64,000 bases of DNA, from the NCBI RefSeq assembly GCF_913058035.1, contig NZ_CAJXPA010000003.1:1-64000 (forward strand), given 5' to 3'. The notes beneath the pieces were generated by a model. It made no database searches. It was given only the letters and a program-made list of their open reading frames with translations, and had not been told where the DNA came from. This document shows, piece after piece, positions 55,676 through 63,488 of this stretch. The position numbers were made by a program, and so were the translations under genes. Origin of the DNA: an uncultured Paraglaciecola sp. Its GTDB lineage: Bacteria; Pseudomonadota; Gammaproteobacteria; Enterobacterales; Alteromonadaceae. The first letter of the stretch is position 1; every line of letters starts with the position of its first letter.

Positions 55676-56701
55676 ATGAGTGGACCTATCAATCGCAGTA
55701 TTTCTCGAACCATATCTGTTGCGCCAATGCTGGATTGGACCGATAAACACTGTCGGTACTTTCTCCGAAAAATTTCACAACATTCACTTTTGTATACCGA
55801 AATGGTTACCACTGGAGCGATTATTTTTGGTAAAGGCGATTATCTTGGGTTTAACCAAGAAGAACACCCAGTCGCATTGCAACTGGGTGGTTCTAACCCT
55901 TCTGATATGGCGCACTGTGCTAGCGAGGCGCAAAAACTCGGTTATGATGAAGTGAACATCAATGTAGGTTGTCCTTCTGACCGTGTACAAAATGGCAGGT
56001 TTGGTGCGTGTTTAATGGCTGAGCCTGAAACTGTAGCTGCATGTATTAAGAGTATGCGGGCAGAAGTCGATATTCCCGTCACAGTAAAGTCGCGAATTGG
56101 TATTGACGATATGGATGAATATGAAGATTTAACACGTTTTATTGATGTAGTGGCTGCGTCTGGATGTGACACCTTCATTGTGCACGCGCGTAAAGCTTGG
56201 TTAAAAGGGTTGAGTCCAAAACAAAATCGTGACGTACCACCATTAATGTATAATCGCGTCTATCAATTAAAACAGCAGTTTTCAGATTTACATATCAGCT
56301 TAAATGGTGGTGTGAAAAACCTAGATGATGTGCAACTTCACCTTAATCACTTGGATGGCGTAATGATAGGCCGTGAAGTCTATAGTAACCCTTACATTTT
56401 AGCTGAAGTCGACAAACGCTTTTATCAAGATAACTCTGTCAGTATGACTCGTGCTGAAGTGGTGATGGCAATGTTACCTTATGTCGAACAGCAGATTGCT
56501 CGTGGCGTCAGACCGTGGAGCATCGCTAGGCATATGCTGGGTTTGTTTCAAGGCCAGCCAGGTGGACGCATTTGGCGTAGATATTTGAGTCAGAACGGTA
56601 CAAAAGCCGATGCAGGTGTCGAACTGTTAACAGATGCTTTAGATGTGTTACTTGAAGCACAATCAAAAGCTAAACAATTTCAATCTGAGATGATTGGTTA
56701 A
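55676..56701 (+). CDS. dusA: tRNA-dihydrouridine(20/20a) synthase DusA
   Basis: An FMN enzyme reducing uridines 20 and 20a in the tRNA D-loop. TISVAPMLDWTDKHCRYFLR begins the TIM barrel. VNINVGCPSDRVQNGRFGACLM contains the catalytic Cys. FIVHARKAWLKGLSPKQNR and ISLNGGVKNLDDV, then GVMIGREVYSNPYIL, form the FMN site. The C-terminal helical domain includes IARHMLGLFQGQPGGRIWRRYLS. From ATG 55676 it has 341 residues. The track's 55640 start overlaps a probable -10 element. It is followed by a perfect hairpin. Confidence 0.95.
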   Translation: MSGPINRSISRTISVAPMLDWTDKHCRYFLRKISQHSLLYTEMVTTGAIIFGKGDYLGFNQEEHPVALQLGGSNPSDMAHCASEAQKLGYDEVNINVGCPSDRVQNGRFGACLMAEPETVAACIKSMRAEVDIPVTVKSRIGIDDMDEYEDLTRFIDVVAASGCDTFIVHARKAWLKGLSPKQNRDVPPLMYNRVYQLKQQFSDLHISLNGGVKNLDDVQLHLNHLDGVMIGREVYSNPYILAEVDKRFYQDNSVSMTRAEVVMAMLPYVEQQIARGVRPWSIARHMLGLFQGQPGGRIWRRYLSQNGTKADAGVELLTDALDVLLEAQSKAKQFQSEMIG

Positions 56702-56727
56702 ATTTACTAAAATAGTGGTAAATTTAA
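56698..56727 (+). terminator. Hairpin after dusA
   Basis: TTAAATTTAC ... GTAAATTTAA is a perfect ten-pair inverted repeat overlapping the dusA stop. It is AT-rich and lacks an immediate T-run, so terminator strength is doubtful. Confidence 0.4.
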
Positions 56728-56918
56728 CCAAATTTTAAGGGCGAACAATACTTGTTCACACGTGTAACGCCCAAGTAAAAATAAAAATATATACAAATCA
56801 TATAGATAAAATTAATTCCATGATTGGCACAACTATCGCAAAGGATACTGCGACTTAAACAATAATTGTTACACCACTTAATAAACGGTTATCACTTACA
56901 ACACCAAAGGAAAATATC

Positions 56919-57200
56919 ATGTTTACTAAATCTAAAATTGCTGCTGTTGCACTGGCTTCTACTTTAATTTTTGCTTCTACGGCACATGCCGAAGACGTTT
57001 CATTAGAAAAATATGTAAGCATTATGGTTAATCAAGCGATGGAAGTTGCACAACAAGAAATTCAAAATAACCTGCGCTCGGCTGTATTGACAGTTGCCAA
57101 CAATGTCAGTTTTAATGAAGAAAAAAATTATACGGCTAAAGTTTCTATTACCGATTTTGAATTAAAAAGTGAAGGGGCGACAAAAATACAAGCTGAATAA
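56919..57200 (+). CDS. Small secreted protein of unknown function
   Basis: A 93-residue protein with a clean signal peptide (MFTKSKIAAVALASTLIFAS, ending TAHA|ED). The mature 68 residues are helical then beta (VSIMVNQAMEVAQQEIQNNL, then YTAKVSITDFEL). No cysteines are seen, so it is probably soluble and periplasmic. I do not recognise a family. AAAGGAAAA precedes ATG 56919. The next gene starts 10 bases downstream, so the pair is probably cotranscribed. Confidence 0.75.
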   Translation: MFTKSKIAAVALASTLIFASTAHAEDVSLEKYVSIMVNQAMEVAQQEIQNNLRSAVLTVANNVSFNEEKNYTAKVSITDFELKSEGATKIQAE

Positions 57201-57210
57201 GGAATTGTTG

Positions 57211-57363
57211 ATGTTTAATCAAATATCTTTATTTATCATGTTGTTGACGCCGGTGTTTGCCTATGTAGTAGGGGCGATAATATTTAGCTTTCTTGAGTGT
57301 TTGAGAAACGATTCAATATTAACCGAACGCGACAACATCACCATTAATCGAAACGGCCTCTAA
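57211..57363 (+). CDS. Small single-pass membrane protein
   Basis: A 50-residue protein with one hydrophobic helix (LFIMLLTPVFAYVVGAIIF) and a short polar tail with the sequence ERDNITINRNG. The ORF track begins 14 codons upstream inside the preceding gene; ATG 57211 has AAGGA seven bases upstream and is chosen. It lies 10 bases after the secreted protein gene. No family recognised. Confidence 0.6.
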   Translation: MFNQISLFIMLLTPVFAYVVGAIIFSFLECLRNDSILTERDNITINRNGL

Positions 57364-58358
57364 TTGAAGTATTGGCTGTTTTTTTCATTACCTAGTCTAC
57401 TTTTTTTCGCTAATAGGACTTATTCTTTCTCAAGCGTTATTAGCTACCTAATAACGGTGATGTGATCAAAGTTGCCACTGCAGAATAGATTTGCATCACT
57501 AACAAATATTATTGCCCTACTTTCTCGGCATTGATTTTGTCAAAGTGATAACCGTTGTTTCTGACGCAAGTGGAACGGAATCATCTGCATCTATTCACAA
57601 ATAATGCTTGTTATCTTGCTATACCCGTACTTTCTGCAACATGTGAAACAACCTCTAAGAGTTTGGCTTTTGTATAAAAGTGAGAATAACGCACTGTGAG
57701 TTCTAAGTGGGCTTTATCAGATTTTACATTATGTTTTAACTCACTATTAAACGCACTTGCCATCTTTATTCTGAGCCTTTCTAGATCATGCTGTTTTGAG
57801 GTTATAATTTGTAATGCCGTAACAATTTTTTTAACTTGCCTGTCTCAAGTCCAAAAGATCAATATGCTGTGCAAAGGTGATGTCAGGTTTCCAAGGTGCT
57901 AAACAAGGTGCTAAAAAATATCACTTTGCATACTTCCATCTGCTCCTATAATCCGCATTGATAGCTTTTCTAAGATTGAAGTGTGACGCATTAGAAAAAG
58001 TGATCAAACTAAGGAATAAAAGTGTGAGATATAATAATTTTATGAGGTGAGGCAAGATAAGTGATTACATTTATTCAGGTCACAAATATCTTAAGTTTTA
58101 AACCTTAAATCCAGTAATACTTTTATAATCTTAATGTCTGCTGAGACCCACCAACTGTGCATCAACCTTTTGGTTTTTCGAGAGCATGTATACTAGGTAT
58201 ACTAGGTGTACTGAGTACTTCATAACATTATTGACTCAGGACTTTTTGAAAATGAGTGACAACAAATAAGTTTACCACGTGATGACACAATGCCCCATGC
58301 CAGTCGACTTCTCTTGTGATTTTTTTGCATCACTAGTATTTAAATTGAAATTAATAGT
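57364..58358. other. Long spacer with a decayed minus-strand frame
   Basis: About 1 kb without an intact gene. On the minus strand 57859-57611 a frame of about 83 codons has no early start and ends at a TAA; it reads LKKIVTALQIITSKQHDLER, then KMASAFNSELKHNVK and LTVRYSHFYTKAKLLEVVSH. The bases upstream in another frame read APWKPDITFAQHIDLLDL, so a frameshift near 57850 is likely. This looks like the tail of a dead gene I cannot name. The plus-strand ORF at 57696-57902 is its shadow. Confidence 0.35.
58188..58214 (+). repeat. 9-bp tandem repeat
   Basis: GTATACTAG occurs twice in tandem, followed by a diverged third unit (GTGTACTGA). Confidence 0.6.
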
Positions 58359-60497
58359 TCAGCCTAGTAATAATATTTTTGCATCACTTTGTGCCCTACA
58401 AACTTCGCCAATCTTAACCGCGTTAGTTTCATTCATAATTTGACGACCAACATCGGCAGAAACAGAAACGATTAAGCCACCATTCGTTTGAGGATCGAGT
58501 AGACACTTGAGATTTGCAAGTTCTATATTACTGGTATCACATTGCTCTAGCATCGGTATTAATTGTGGCATTAACGTCGATTCAACTCCTTGTCGACTTA
58601 ATTCCAGTGCACCACTCATCAGCGGAACATCGCTGGTTGTGATTTTTATAGAATACTGTGTTTCTTTGACCATTTCTAGCAGATGTCCAATAAGTCCAAA
58701 GCCAGTAACATCAGTTGCAGCATGTACTTTTTTATTATTTAGCGCTAAGAAAAACGGTCTATTAGATTGCAGCAAGTTACTCCATAATACATCAATACTG
58801 CTAGTTGTCGCTGTCCCTTGGGCATCCGCCGCAAGTATAATACCGGTTCCCAGAGGTTTATTTAAAAGTAACCAATCACCTTCTTGAAGGGCATTTTTGG
58901 GCCAACATGACTCACCCGATCCATTAACCACTAACGCTAAGTGTGTTTCTGCACCTTCGGTGCTGTGCCCACCGATTAAGGTGGTTTCGTGGTGGAGTAA
59001 AGTTTCAGTGATCCCCTGCATCAAACGCTTGAAGTCTCGTTTGGTTAACCTCGGGTGTTCAAACTTTAAATTTGCCCATACTTGAGCGCTGGACGGTTGT
59101 AAACCCATAGCGTATAGATCGTTGACGGCATGATGTGTAGCCGCAATACCTAATCTATAATAATCCTCAGTAAAGGCGCGAAAGCCATCAATGCTTTGTA
59201 ATAACGACGTATTGTTAATGACTTCAGCAACGGAAGCATCTTCTGCTTGTGTTAAATCAGTAGCAAAGTTTTTATTAGGAAAAATACTGAGTTCTCTTAG
59301 TGTATCGCTGAGTAGCTCAGGTCCAATTTTACTCCCGCAACCACCACAATGCATTGGTTCGTTATCCATTGAAGGCATCGCAGGTAGGTTTTTAGTAAAC
59401 AAGGCCATAAATTTTTGGTCGATATGGTCTTTCCATCGCCAAACCCATTCGCCTTTCAAACTTAAACCACCTCGCTGACCTACTGCACTTTTACCACCCA
59501 GTGAAATTAAGGACAAAAAATCAGTTTGTAGTGACGCAGCTTGCATTGTTTGTTTGCTAAATGTCGCTCGTAAGTTTTTAGTTAAAAAGGGTGCTGAACG
59601 AACGGCATAGACACCTGCTTTGGGTCGAGGTGATTTAATCATCGTTGCTACATCACCACAGGCAAAAACATCGTTGTGAGACGTGCTCTGTAAAAATTCG
59701 TTCACAGCAATGAAGCCGTTCTTGTCAGTATCCAGCCCAGCAAGTGCTGGCCATGTTGGTGCAGTTGCTGGTGTGCACCAAATTGACTGATCGGTATTCA
59801 GTATATCACCCGTGTCTGATTCAATAGAATTTTTAGTGACACGCGAAACTCTAAACTTTGTAACAAATTCGATACCGTAGTGTTTGAGTGCGATAGCCAC
59901 CTGTTTTTGTACATTTTTATGGTAACCCGGTAATAACGTATCGCCCGATTGTACTAATGACAATTTTAAGACGTCGCCTGCCTGTTTGAACCGATGAGCG
60001 ATGGCAAGTACCATTTCTACACCCGCAGCACCACCGCCAATAACCGTCCAGTGAGCTGTAAATTGCTCGGTTTTTTGAGAAAGTAGTTTACGCCACGTAG
60101 CTGTAAGTTGACTAACAGGTTTTACTCCAACGCCAAATTCACGAGCGCCAGTAACATTAATGTTAGGTGTAGAGCCAGTATTGATAGATACTTTATCGAA
60201 GCCGATGTTGGCTTGGTTATCTAATTGTATCGTTTTATTTTCTACATCAATACCGATAACACGACCGTGGATTAAGCGCACATGAGCAGCTTTACACAGT
60301 TTGTTTAAGTCTAAGTGTGTTCCTTCTTCGCTGTAATGCCCTGCAATATAACCCGGTAACATGCCTGAGTAAGGTGTTAATAGCGTATCAGTGATGAGTG
60401 TTAAGCGAACCTTGTCTATCGGTCTCATAGCCAACATTCTCAACACTAAAGAATGTGTATGGCCACCACCGATAAAAACTAAGTCATGTTCATGCAT
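58359..60497 (-). CDS. selD: Fusion of FAD-dependent oxidoreductase and selenide, water dikinase
   Basis: A 712-residue fusion. Residues 1-370 form an NDH-2-like pyridine-nucleotide disulfide oxidoreductase, with GGGHTHSLVLRML, VIGGGAAGVEMVLAIA and VFACGDVATM as nucleotide and FAD sites. Residues 380-712 form SelD, which makes selenophosphate from selenide and ATP. The SelD site begins MHCGGCGSKIGPE, with the conserved Cys and Lys of the Cys-type enzyme, then LTQAEDASVAEV and DVTGFGLIGHLLEM. Such fusions occur in several marine bacteria and are thought to link selenium reduction to selenophosphate formation. It lies downstream of selU with a gap of 87 bases, so the two form a selenium operon. 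Confidence 0.95.
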   Translation of the reverse strand: MHEHDLVFIGGGHTHSLVLRMLAMRPIDKVRLTLITDTLLTPYSGMLPGYIAGHYSEEGTHLDLNKLCKAAHVRLIHGRVIGIDVENKTIQLDNQANIGFDKVSINTGSTPNINVTGAREFGVGVKPVSQLTATWRKLLSQKTEQFTAHWTVIGGGAAGVEMVLAIAHRFKQAGDVLKLSLVQSGDTLLPGYHKNVQKQVAIALKHYGIEFVTKFRVSRVTKNSIESDTGDILNTDQSIWCTPATAPTWPALAGLDTDKNGFIAVNEFLQSTSHNDVFACGDVATMIKSPRPKAGVYAVRSAPFLTKNLRATFSKQTMQAASLQTDFLSLISLGGKSAVGQRGGLSLKGEWVWRWKDHIDQKFMALFTKNLPAMPSMDNEPMHCGGCGSKIGPELLSDTLRELSIFPNKNFATDLTQAEDASVAEVINNTSLLQSIDGFRAFTEDYYRLGIAATHHAVNDLYAMGLQPSSAQVWANLKFEHPRLTKRDFKRLMQGITETLLHHETTLIGGHSTEGAETHLALVVNGSGESCWPKNALQEGDWLLLNKPLGTGIILAADAQGTATTSSIDVLWSNLLQSNRPFFLALNNKKVHAATDVTGFGLIGHLLEMVKETQYSIKITTSDVPLMSGALELSRQGVESTLMPQLIPMLEQCDTSNIELANLKCLLDPQTNGGLIVSVSADVGRQIMNETNAVKIGEVCRAQSDAKILLLG

Positions 60498-60584
60498 ATT
60501 GTTCGTTACTTATAAAAATTCGGGCAATAGACTGGTTGTCAAAGCGCAAGATGCACATAACGATGAAAATACTCTTAAACACCA

Positions 60585-61667
60585 CTATTTTGAGGCTAGC
60601 CATTGAATTATTTCAGCATGAGTGCCTTTGAAAATAGTTTTTTCAGCTTTTTGCTGGTATTGATACTCGTAGATTGGATCATAATATTTACTAAGTAGTA
60701 TATTAATGATGTCGTCGAAACCAGACCATTGGTTCTGATTTTTTAATACAATAATGGCTGAATCTAGTATTGCATTAATTAATGTGAATCGCTCGCCTCC
60801 CAGGCGTTTTTTAATGCGTAATATTGCATCCCGTATAAATCCATCCAATAAATCATAAGCCGTAGCTGGGTCACTTTTTTGATAATGCTCGAAAGCATCC
60901 ATAAAGTAGTCACGACGGATGCGAGCAATACGTTCTTCATAGGGGGCTTCGAGTAGGATATTGTTGGCGAATTTGGTCGCTGCTATATATTCTGGTAATA
61001 TTACAACTCGACCAATCAAGTGTGATTCATCTTCAATCAATACTGGAGAATTGTCGACATGGTTGCGTTTTAGCCATGCTACCGACCAAGCATTTTCGAA
61101 ATTAATTTGTGCAGGCTGCGCTACAAATGTTTTACCAAACGCACTGCCTCTATGGTTGGCTAAGCCTTCCAAGTCTATAGAGTTTGGCCATTCATTGATG
61201 ACTTCTGTTTTACCACTGCCTGTTTTACCTGACAATACAATAAACTGACCTTCATCAGTCCTTAGGTGCAATTGATCAAGCAGATAAGTGCGCATAGCTT
61301 TGTAACCACCTTCCACATAAGGTATCTCTATTCTTTTCTCATTGAGCCATTGCTGAGTTATTTGAGACCGTAAACCGCCTCTAAAGCAATACATGCAAGC
61401 GTCAGGGTGTTGCTTGGTGAAATTTTCCCATTGTTGTAAACGCTGATTTTTTATATCTCCATTAACTAATTGATGACCGAGTTTAATCGCCGCATCTGAA
61501 CCGCTTTTTTTGTAACAGGTACCTACAGCTTCACGCTCTTCATTGTTCATTAATGGTGCATTGATGCTGGAAGGAAAAGCTCCTTTATCAAACTCGACAG
61601 GTGCACGCACGTCTATCATTGGTGTATCGGATAAAAACAGCTGTTTGAAGTCGGTGATAGGTTGCAA
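60585..61667 (-). CDS. selU: tRNA 2-selenouridine synthase SelU (MnmH)
   Basis: Replaces sulfur by selenium at the wobble 2-thiouridine of tRNA using selenophosphate. Residues 1-125 are a rhodanese domain with the catalytic Cys in ACMYCFRGGLRSQ. Residues 135-360 are a P-loop domain (VLSGKTGSGKTEVINEW). The N-terminal MIDVRAPVEFDKGAFPSSIN is also typical. Start is TTG 61667 with a poor ribosome binding site. It sits upstream of the oxidoreductase-SelD fusion. No selA, selB or tRNA-Sec gene occurs in the window, so selenium may serve tRNA modification only, though that needs the rest of the genome. Confidence 0.95.
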   Translation of the reverse strand: MQPITDFKQLFLSDTPMIDVRAPVEFDKGAFPSSINAPLMNNEEREAVGTCYKKSGSDAAIKLGHQLVNGDIKNQRLQQWENFTKQHPDACMYCFRGGLRSQITQQWLNEKRIEIPYVEGGYKAMRTYLLDQLHLRTDEGQFIVLSGKTGSGKTEVINEWPNSIDLEGLANHRGSAFGKTFVAQPAQINFENAWSVAWLKRNHVDNSPVLIEDESHLIGRVVILPEYIAATKFANNILLEAPYEERIARIRRDYFMDAFEHYQKSDPATAYDLLDGFIRDAILRIKKRLGGERFTLINAILDSAIIVLKNQNQWSGFDDIINILLSKYYDPIYEYQYQQKAEKTIFKGTHAEIIQWLASK

Positions 61668-62119
61668 AATAATGACTCGGATGATGTAAAACGTTTTATG
61701 GCGCGTTACTAGATATTAACTCAAAGAATTTTAACTCTTTAACGACTGCTAGTAACAAGTGAATTGTTAATTAATAAATTAATACAACAGGATATTAGTT
61801 CTCCTATGATCACAATCTTGATAGACAATGTCACTGTTTATATGTGGAAAATCGGTTCTAATGAACGACCCAAAAAATATGGCAATAAAGATTCCAAAAC
61901 TGATACGATAAACAATCCAAAAAGTTTAGTCACAACTAAAGTCGTAATCATGGATGTCATGTTAATAAGTTAATAAGTTAACAAGTTAATTATAATTATT
62001 TAATATCTGGTGTTACGAGGATGCCATATAAAAAAGCACATACGACAAATAGTTTTAAATCATCTATTGTCTTGTAACAATGTCCTTTTAAAAATGAACA
62101 AGAAAAAAGTTATTTTACA
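61668..62119. other. Spacer with a possible small membrane ORF
   Basis: On the minus strand 61960-61838 a 40-codon frame (MTSMITTLVVTKLFGLFIVS...) would encode a single-pass hydrophobic peptide, without a ribosome binding site. The opposite-strand ORF in the track (61764-61973) is probably its shadow. An 8-bp tandem repeat begins one base away from its ATG. Confidence 0.25.
61961..61992 (+). repeat. 8-bp tandem repeat
   Basis: Four units of GTTAATAA type: two perfect, then GTTAACAA and GTTAATTA. Confidence 0.7.
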
Positions 62120-62341
62120 TTTGTGGTGATAAATTAGTTTTTTCATGTACACAACATCGATACTTTTTACCAAAGTCCCATCTTCAATGGATGCCTGATA
62201 AGCACTAACCTATTCGGGATCGTTGATAAACATTTACCATTTTTGCTCGGCGGCGTCCTCACTGTAATGTTCAATAGCACAGATTAGCGTGTTGCCTGTT
62301 TCAGGTTCTGTTGTAGGAACCCAATAAGCAGTAACCTGCAT
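62120..62341 (-). pseudogene. Dead NIPSNAP-family gene, C-terminal part
   Basis: Reading the minus strand from 62341 gives MQVTAYWVPTTEPETGNTL, then ICAIEHYSEDAAEQKW, a stop, MFINDPE, a second stop, and VSAYQASIEDGTLVKSIDVV, all in one frame. This matches the second half of a small NIPSNAP-type protein, including the conserved helix in which AAxxxWxxFxxDPEW is usual. Two in-frame stops kill it, and the N-terminal part is absent. It lies directly behind the DnaJ-related gene. Confidence 0.75.
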
Positions 62342-62353
62342 TTTTATTTGCTG

Positions 62354-62983
62354 TTAACTATTGACGCTAATATATTTGTGTAGCTGGGAGTAAGCCTGTA
62401 ATACTGACTGAGATGCTATTATACTACCGCCTTTATCTGGATGGTTTTTATGTTGTAGTTTTCGATACTGCTGCTTGAGTTCCAATAAGGTGATGTCCGC
62501 CAACGACTCAATTTCCATTACAATACAGACTCTTTTAAGTTCTGATAAAGACATATTGGCATTTAATTCAGCTCCTGCCATTTTTTGCCAAAAACTATCT
62601 AATAAAGCTTCAATATCATTTTTATTAGAACAGCCAAGATTGCTCCAGTCTAAGTAATAGTTTGCGAGTGAGTCTTCAGTTTCTATGTTGATGGAAGACT
62701 CCAAAGTAGGATTTAGGGTAATGGTTGTCAACCCTATCACTAGCTCCCCTATTTTTTGTTCGCGCCACCGATTTCTCAACTGATAAAGGCAGTGAAATAA
62801 AACAAAGTGTGTTTGAAACATCATCAACGAGTCACACAGAGCATCCTCATCAAATATTGAGTAAGGTGGACTTTTTAAGGCACATATCAGCTCATACTCG
62901 CTGATCCCCAATTCAAATGCTGGACGAAATGTGGCAAGCGTATCGTTTAGTAATGTTTGTAGTTCGTTAAACACGTATGGCAA
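62354..62983 (-). CDS. DnaJ-related protein with C-terminal J domain
   Basis: A 209-residue protein. The N-terminal 130 residues match the DNAJ-related domain (ALCDSLMMFQTHFVLFHCLY, then LDWSNLGCSNKNDIEALLDS). The J domain is at the C-terminal end, residues 155-209, with LKQQYRKLQHKNHPDKGGS, which carries the HPD tripeptide that stimulates DnaK ATPase. This reversed order, with no Gly/Phe or zinc domain, is typical of the family. The specific client is unknown. The start is TTG 62983. It is divergent from pspA. Confidence 0.88.
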   Translation of the reverse strand: MPYVFNELQTLLNDTLATFRPAFELGISEYELICALKSPPYSIFDEDALCDSLMMFQTHFVLFHCLYQLRNRWREQKIGELVIGLTTITLNPTLESSINIETEDSLANYYLDWSNLGCSNKNDIEALLDSFWQKMAGAELNANMSLSELKRVCIVMEIESLADITLLELKQQYRKLQHKNHPDKGGSIIASQSVLQAYSQLHKYISVNS

Positions 62984-63270
62984 TTAAATTTCCGTTTCGA
63001 CTTTTTGTTACTAGCGGGTTGTCAATTAGTTTGAAGACGCTGATGTTGTAAGTTTTCACTCAAAAGATGTATACAAAATATAGCGACCGTCTATTCTTAG
63101 CAACAATAAGGTAGACGTATTGTTTATACCAACCACACAGAACGACGTAGAAAAATAACTAAGATGTATTAATAAAATGACTGCTACCCCACTTAAGAAT
63201 GCATGAAAAGCCAGTAGATTTCTGTATTTTATAATATCGATGCCTCACATGTAAAATACAGCTGTGATTT
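62984..63270. other. Spacer between the DnaJ-related gene and the pspA promoter
   Basis: No gene is visible. No pspF regulator gene occupies this position, though in many gammaproteobacteria it lies divergent from pspA. Confidence 0.4.
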
Positions 63271-63309
63271 TAACTAATAATTTAGTCTATTTGACTAAAT
63301 TATTAGTTA
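63271..63309. promoter_or_regulatory. 17-bp perfect palindrome upstream of pspA, candidate enhancer site
   Basis: TAACTAATAATTTAGTC-TATTT-GACTAAATTATTAGTTA is a perfect inverted repeat with a five-base loop. It lies about 85 bases upstream of the -24 element of the pspA promoter, where PspF-type enhancer-binding proteins usually bind. No T-run follows, so it is not a standard terminator. Binding by PspF is an inference. Confidence 0.55.
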
Positions 63310-63391
63310 GCCTTGAAGTAATTAAAAAAATAATTTTCTTATTGTTTTGTAAACTATATGTAAATCATATCGTTACGCGGATTTGTTGAGT

Positions 63392-63407
63392 TGGCACAGC
63401 ACTTGTA
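63392..63407 (+). promoter_or_regulatory. Sigma-54 promoter of pspA
   Basis: TGGCAC-AGCAC-TTGTA fits the -24/-12 consensus TGGCAC-N5-TTGCA with one change, and lies about 80 bases before the pspA start. Psp operons are known to be sigma-54 dependent. Confidence 0.8.
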
Positions 63408-63488
63408 ATAGTTGTAATTGTAAGTGTTAAAATAGTGCCTGGAATAGGCTTTTAAGAAAATTTCATTAATCTTATTGGAGTAATCAAA

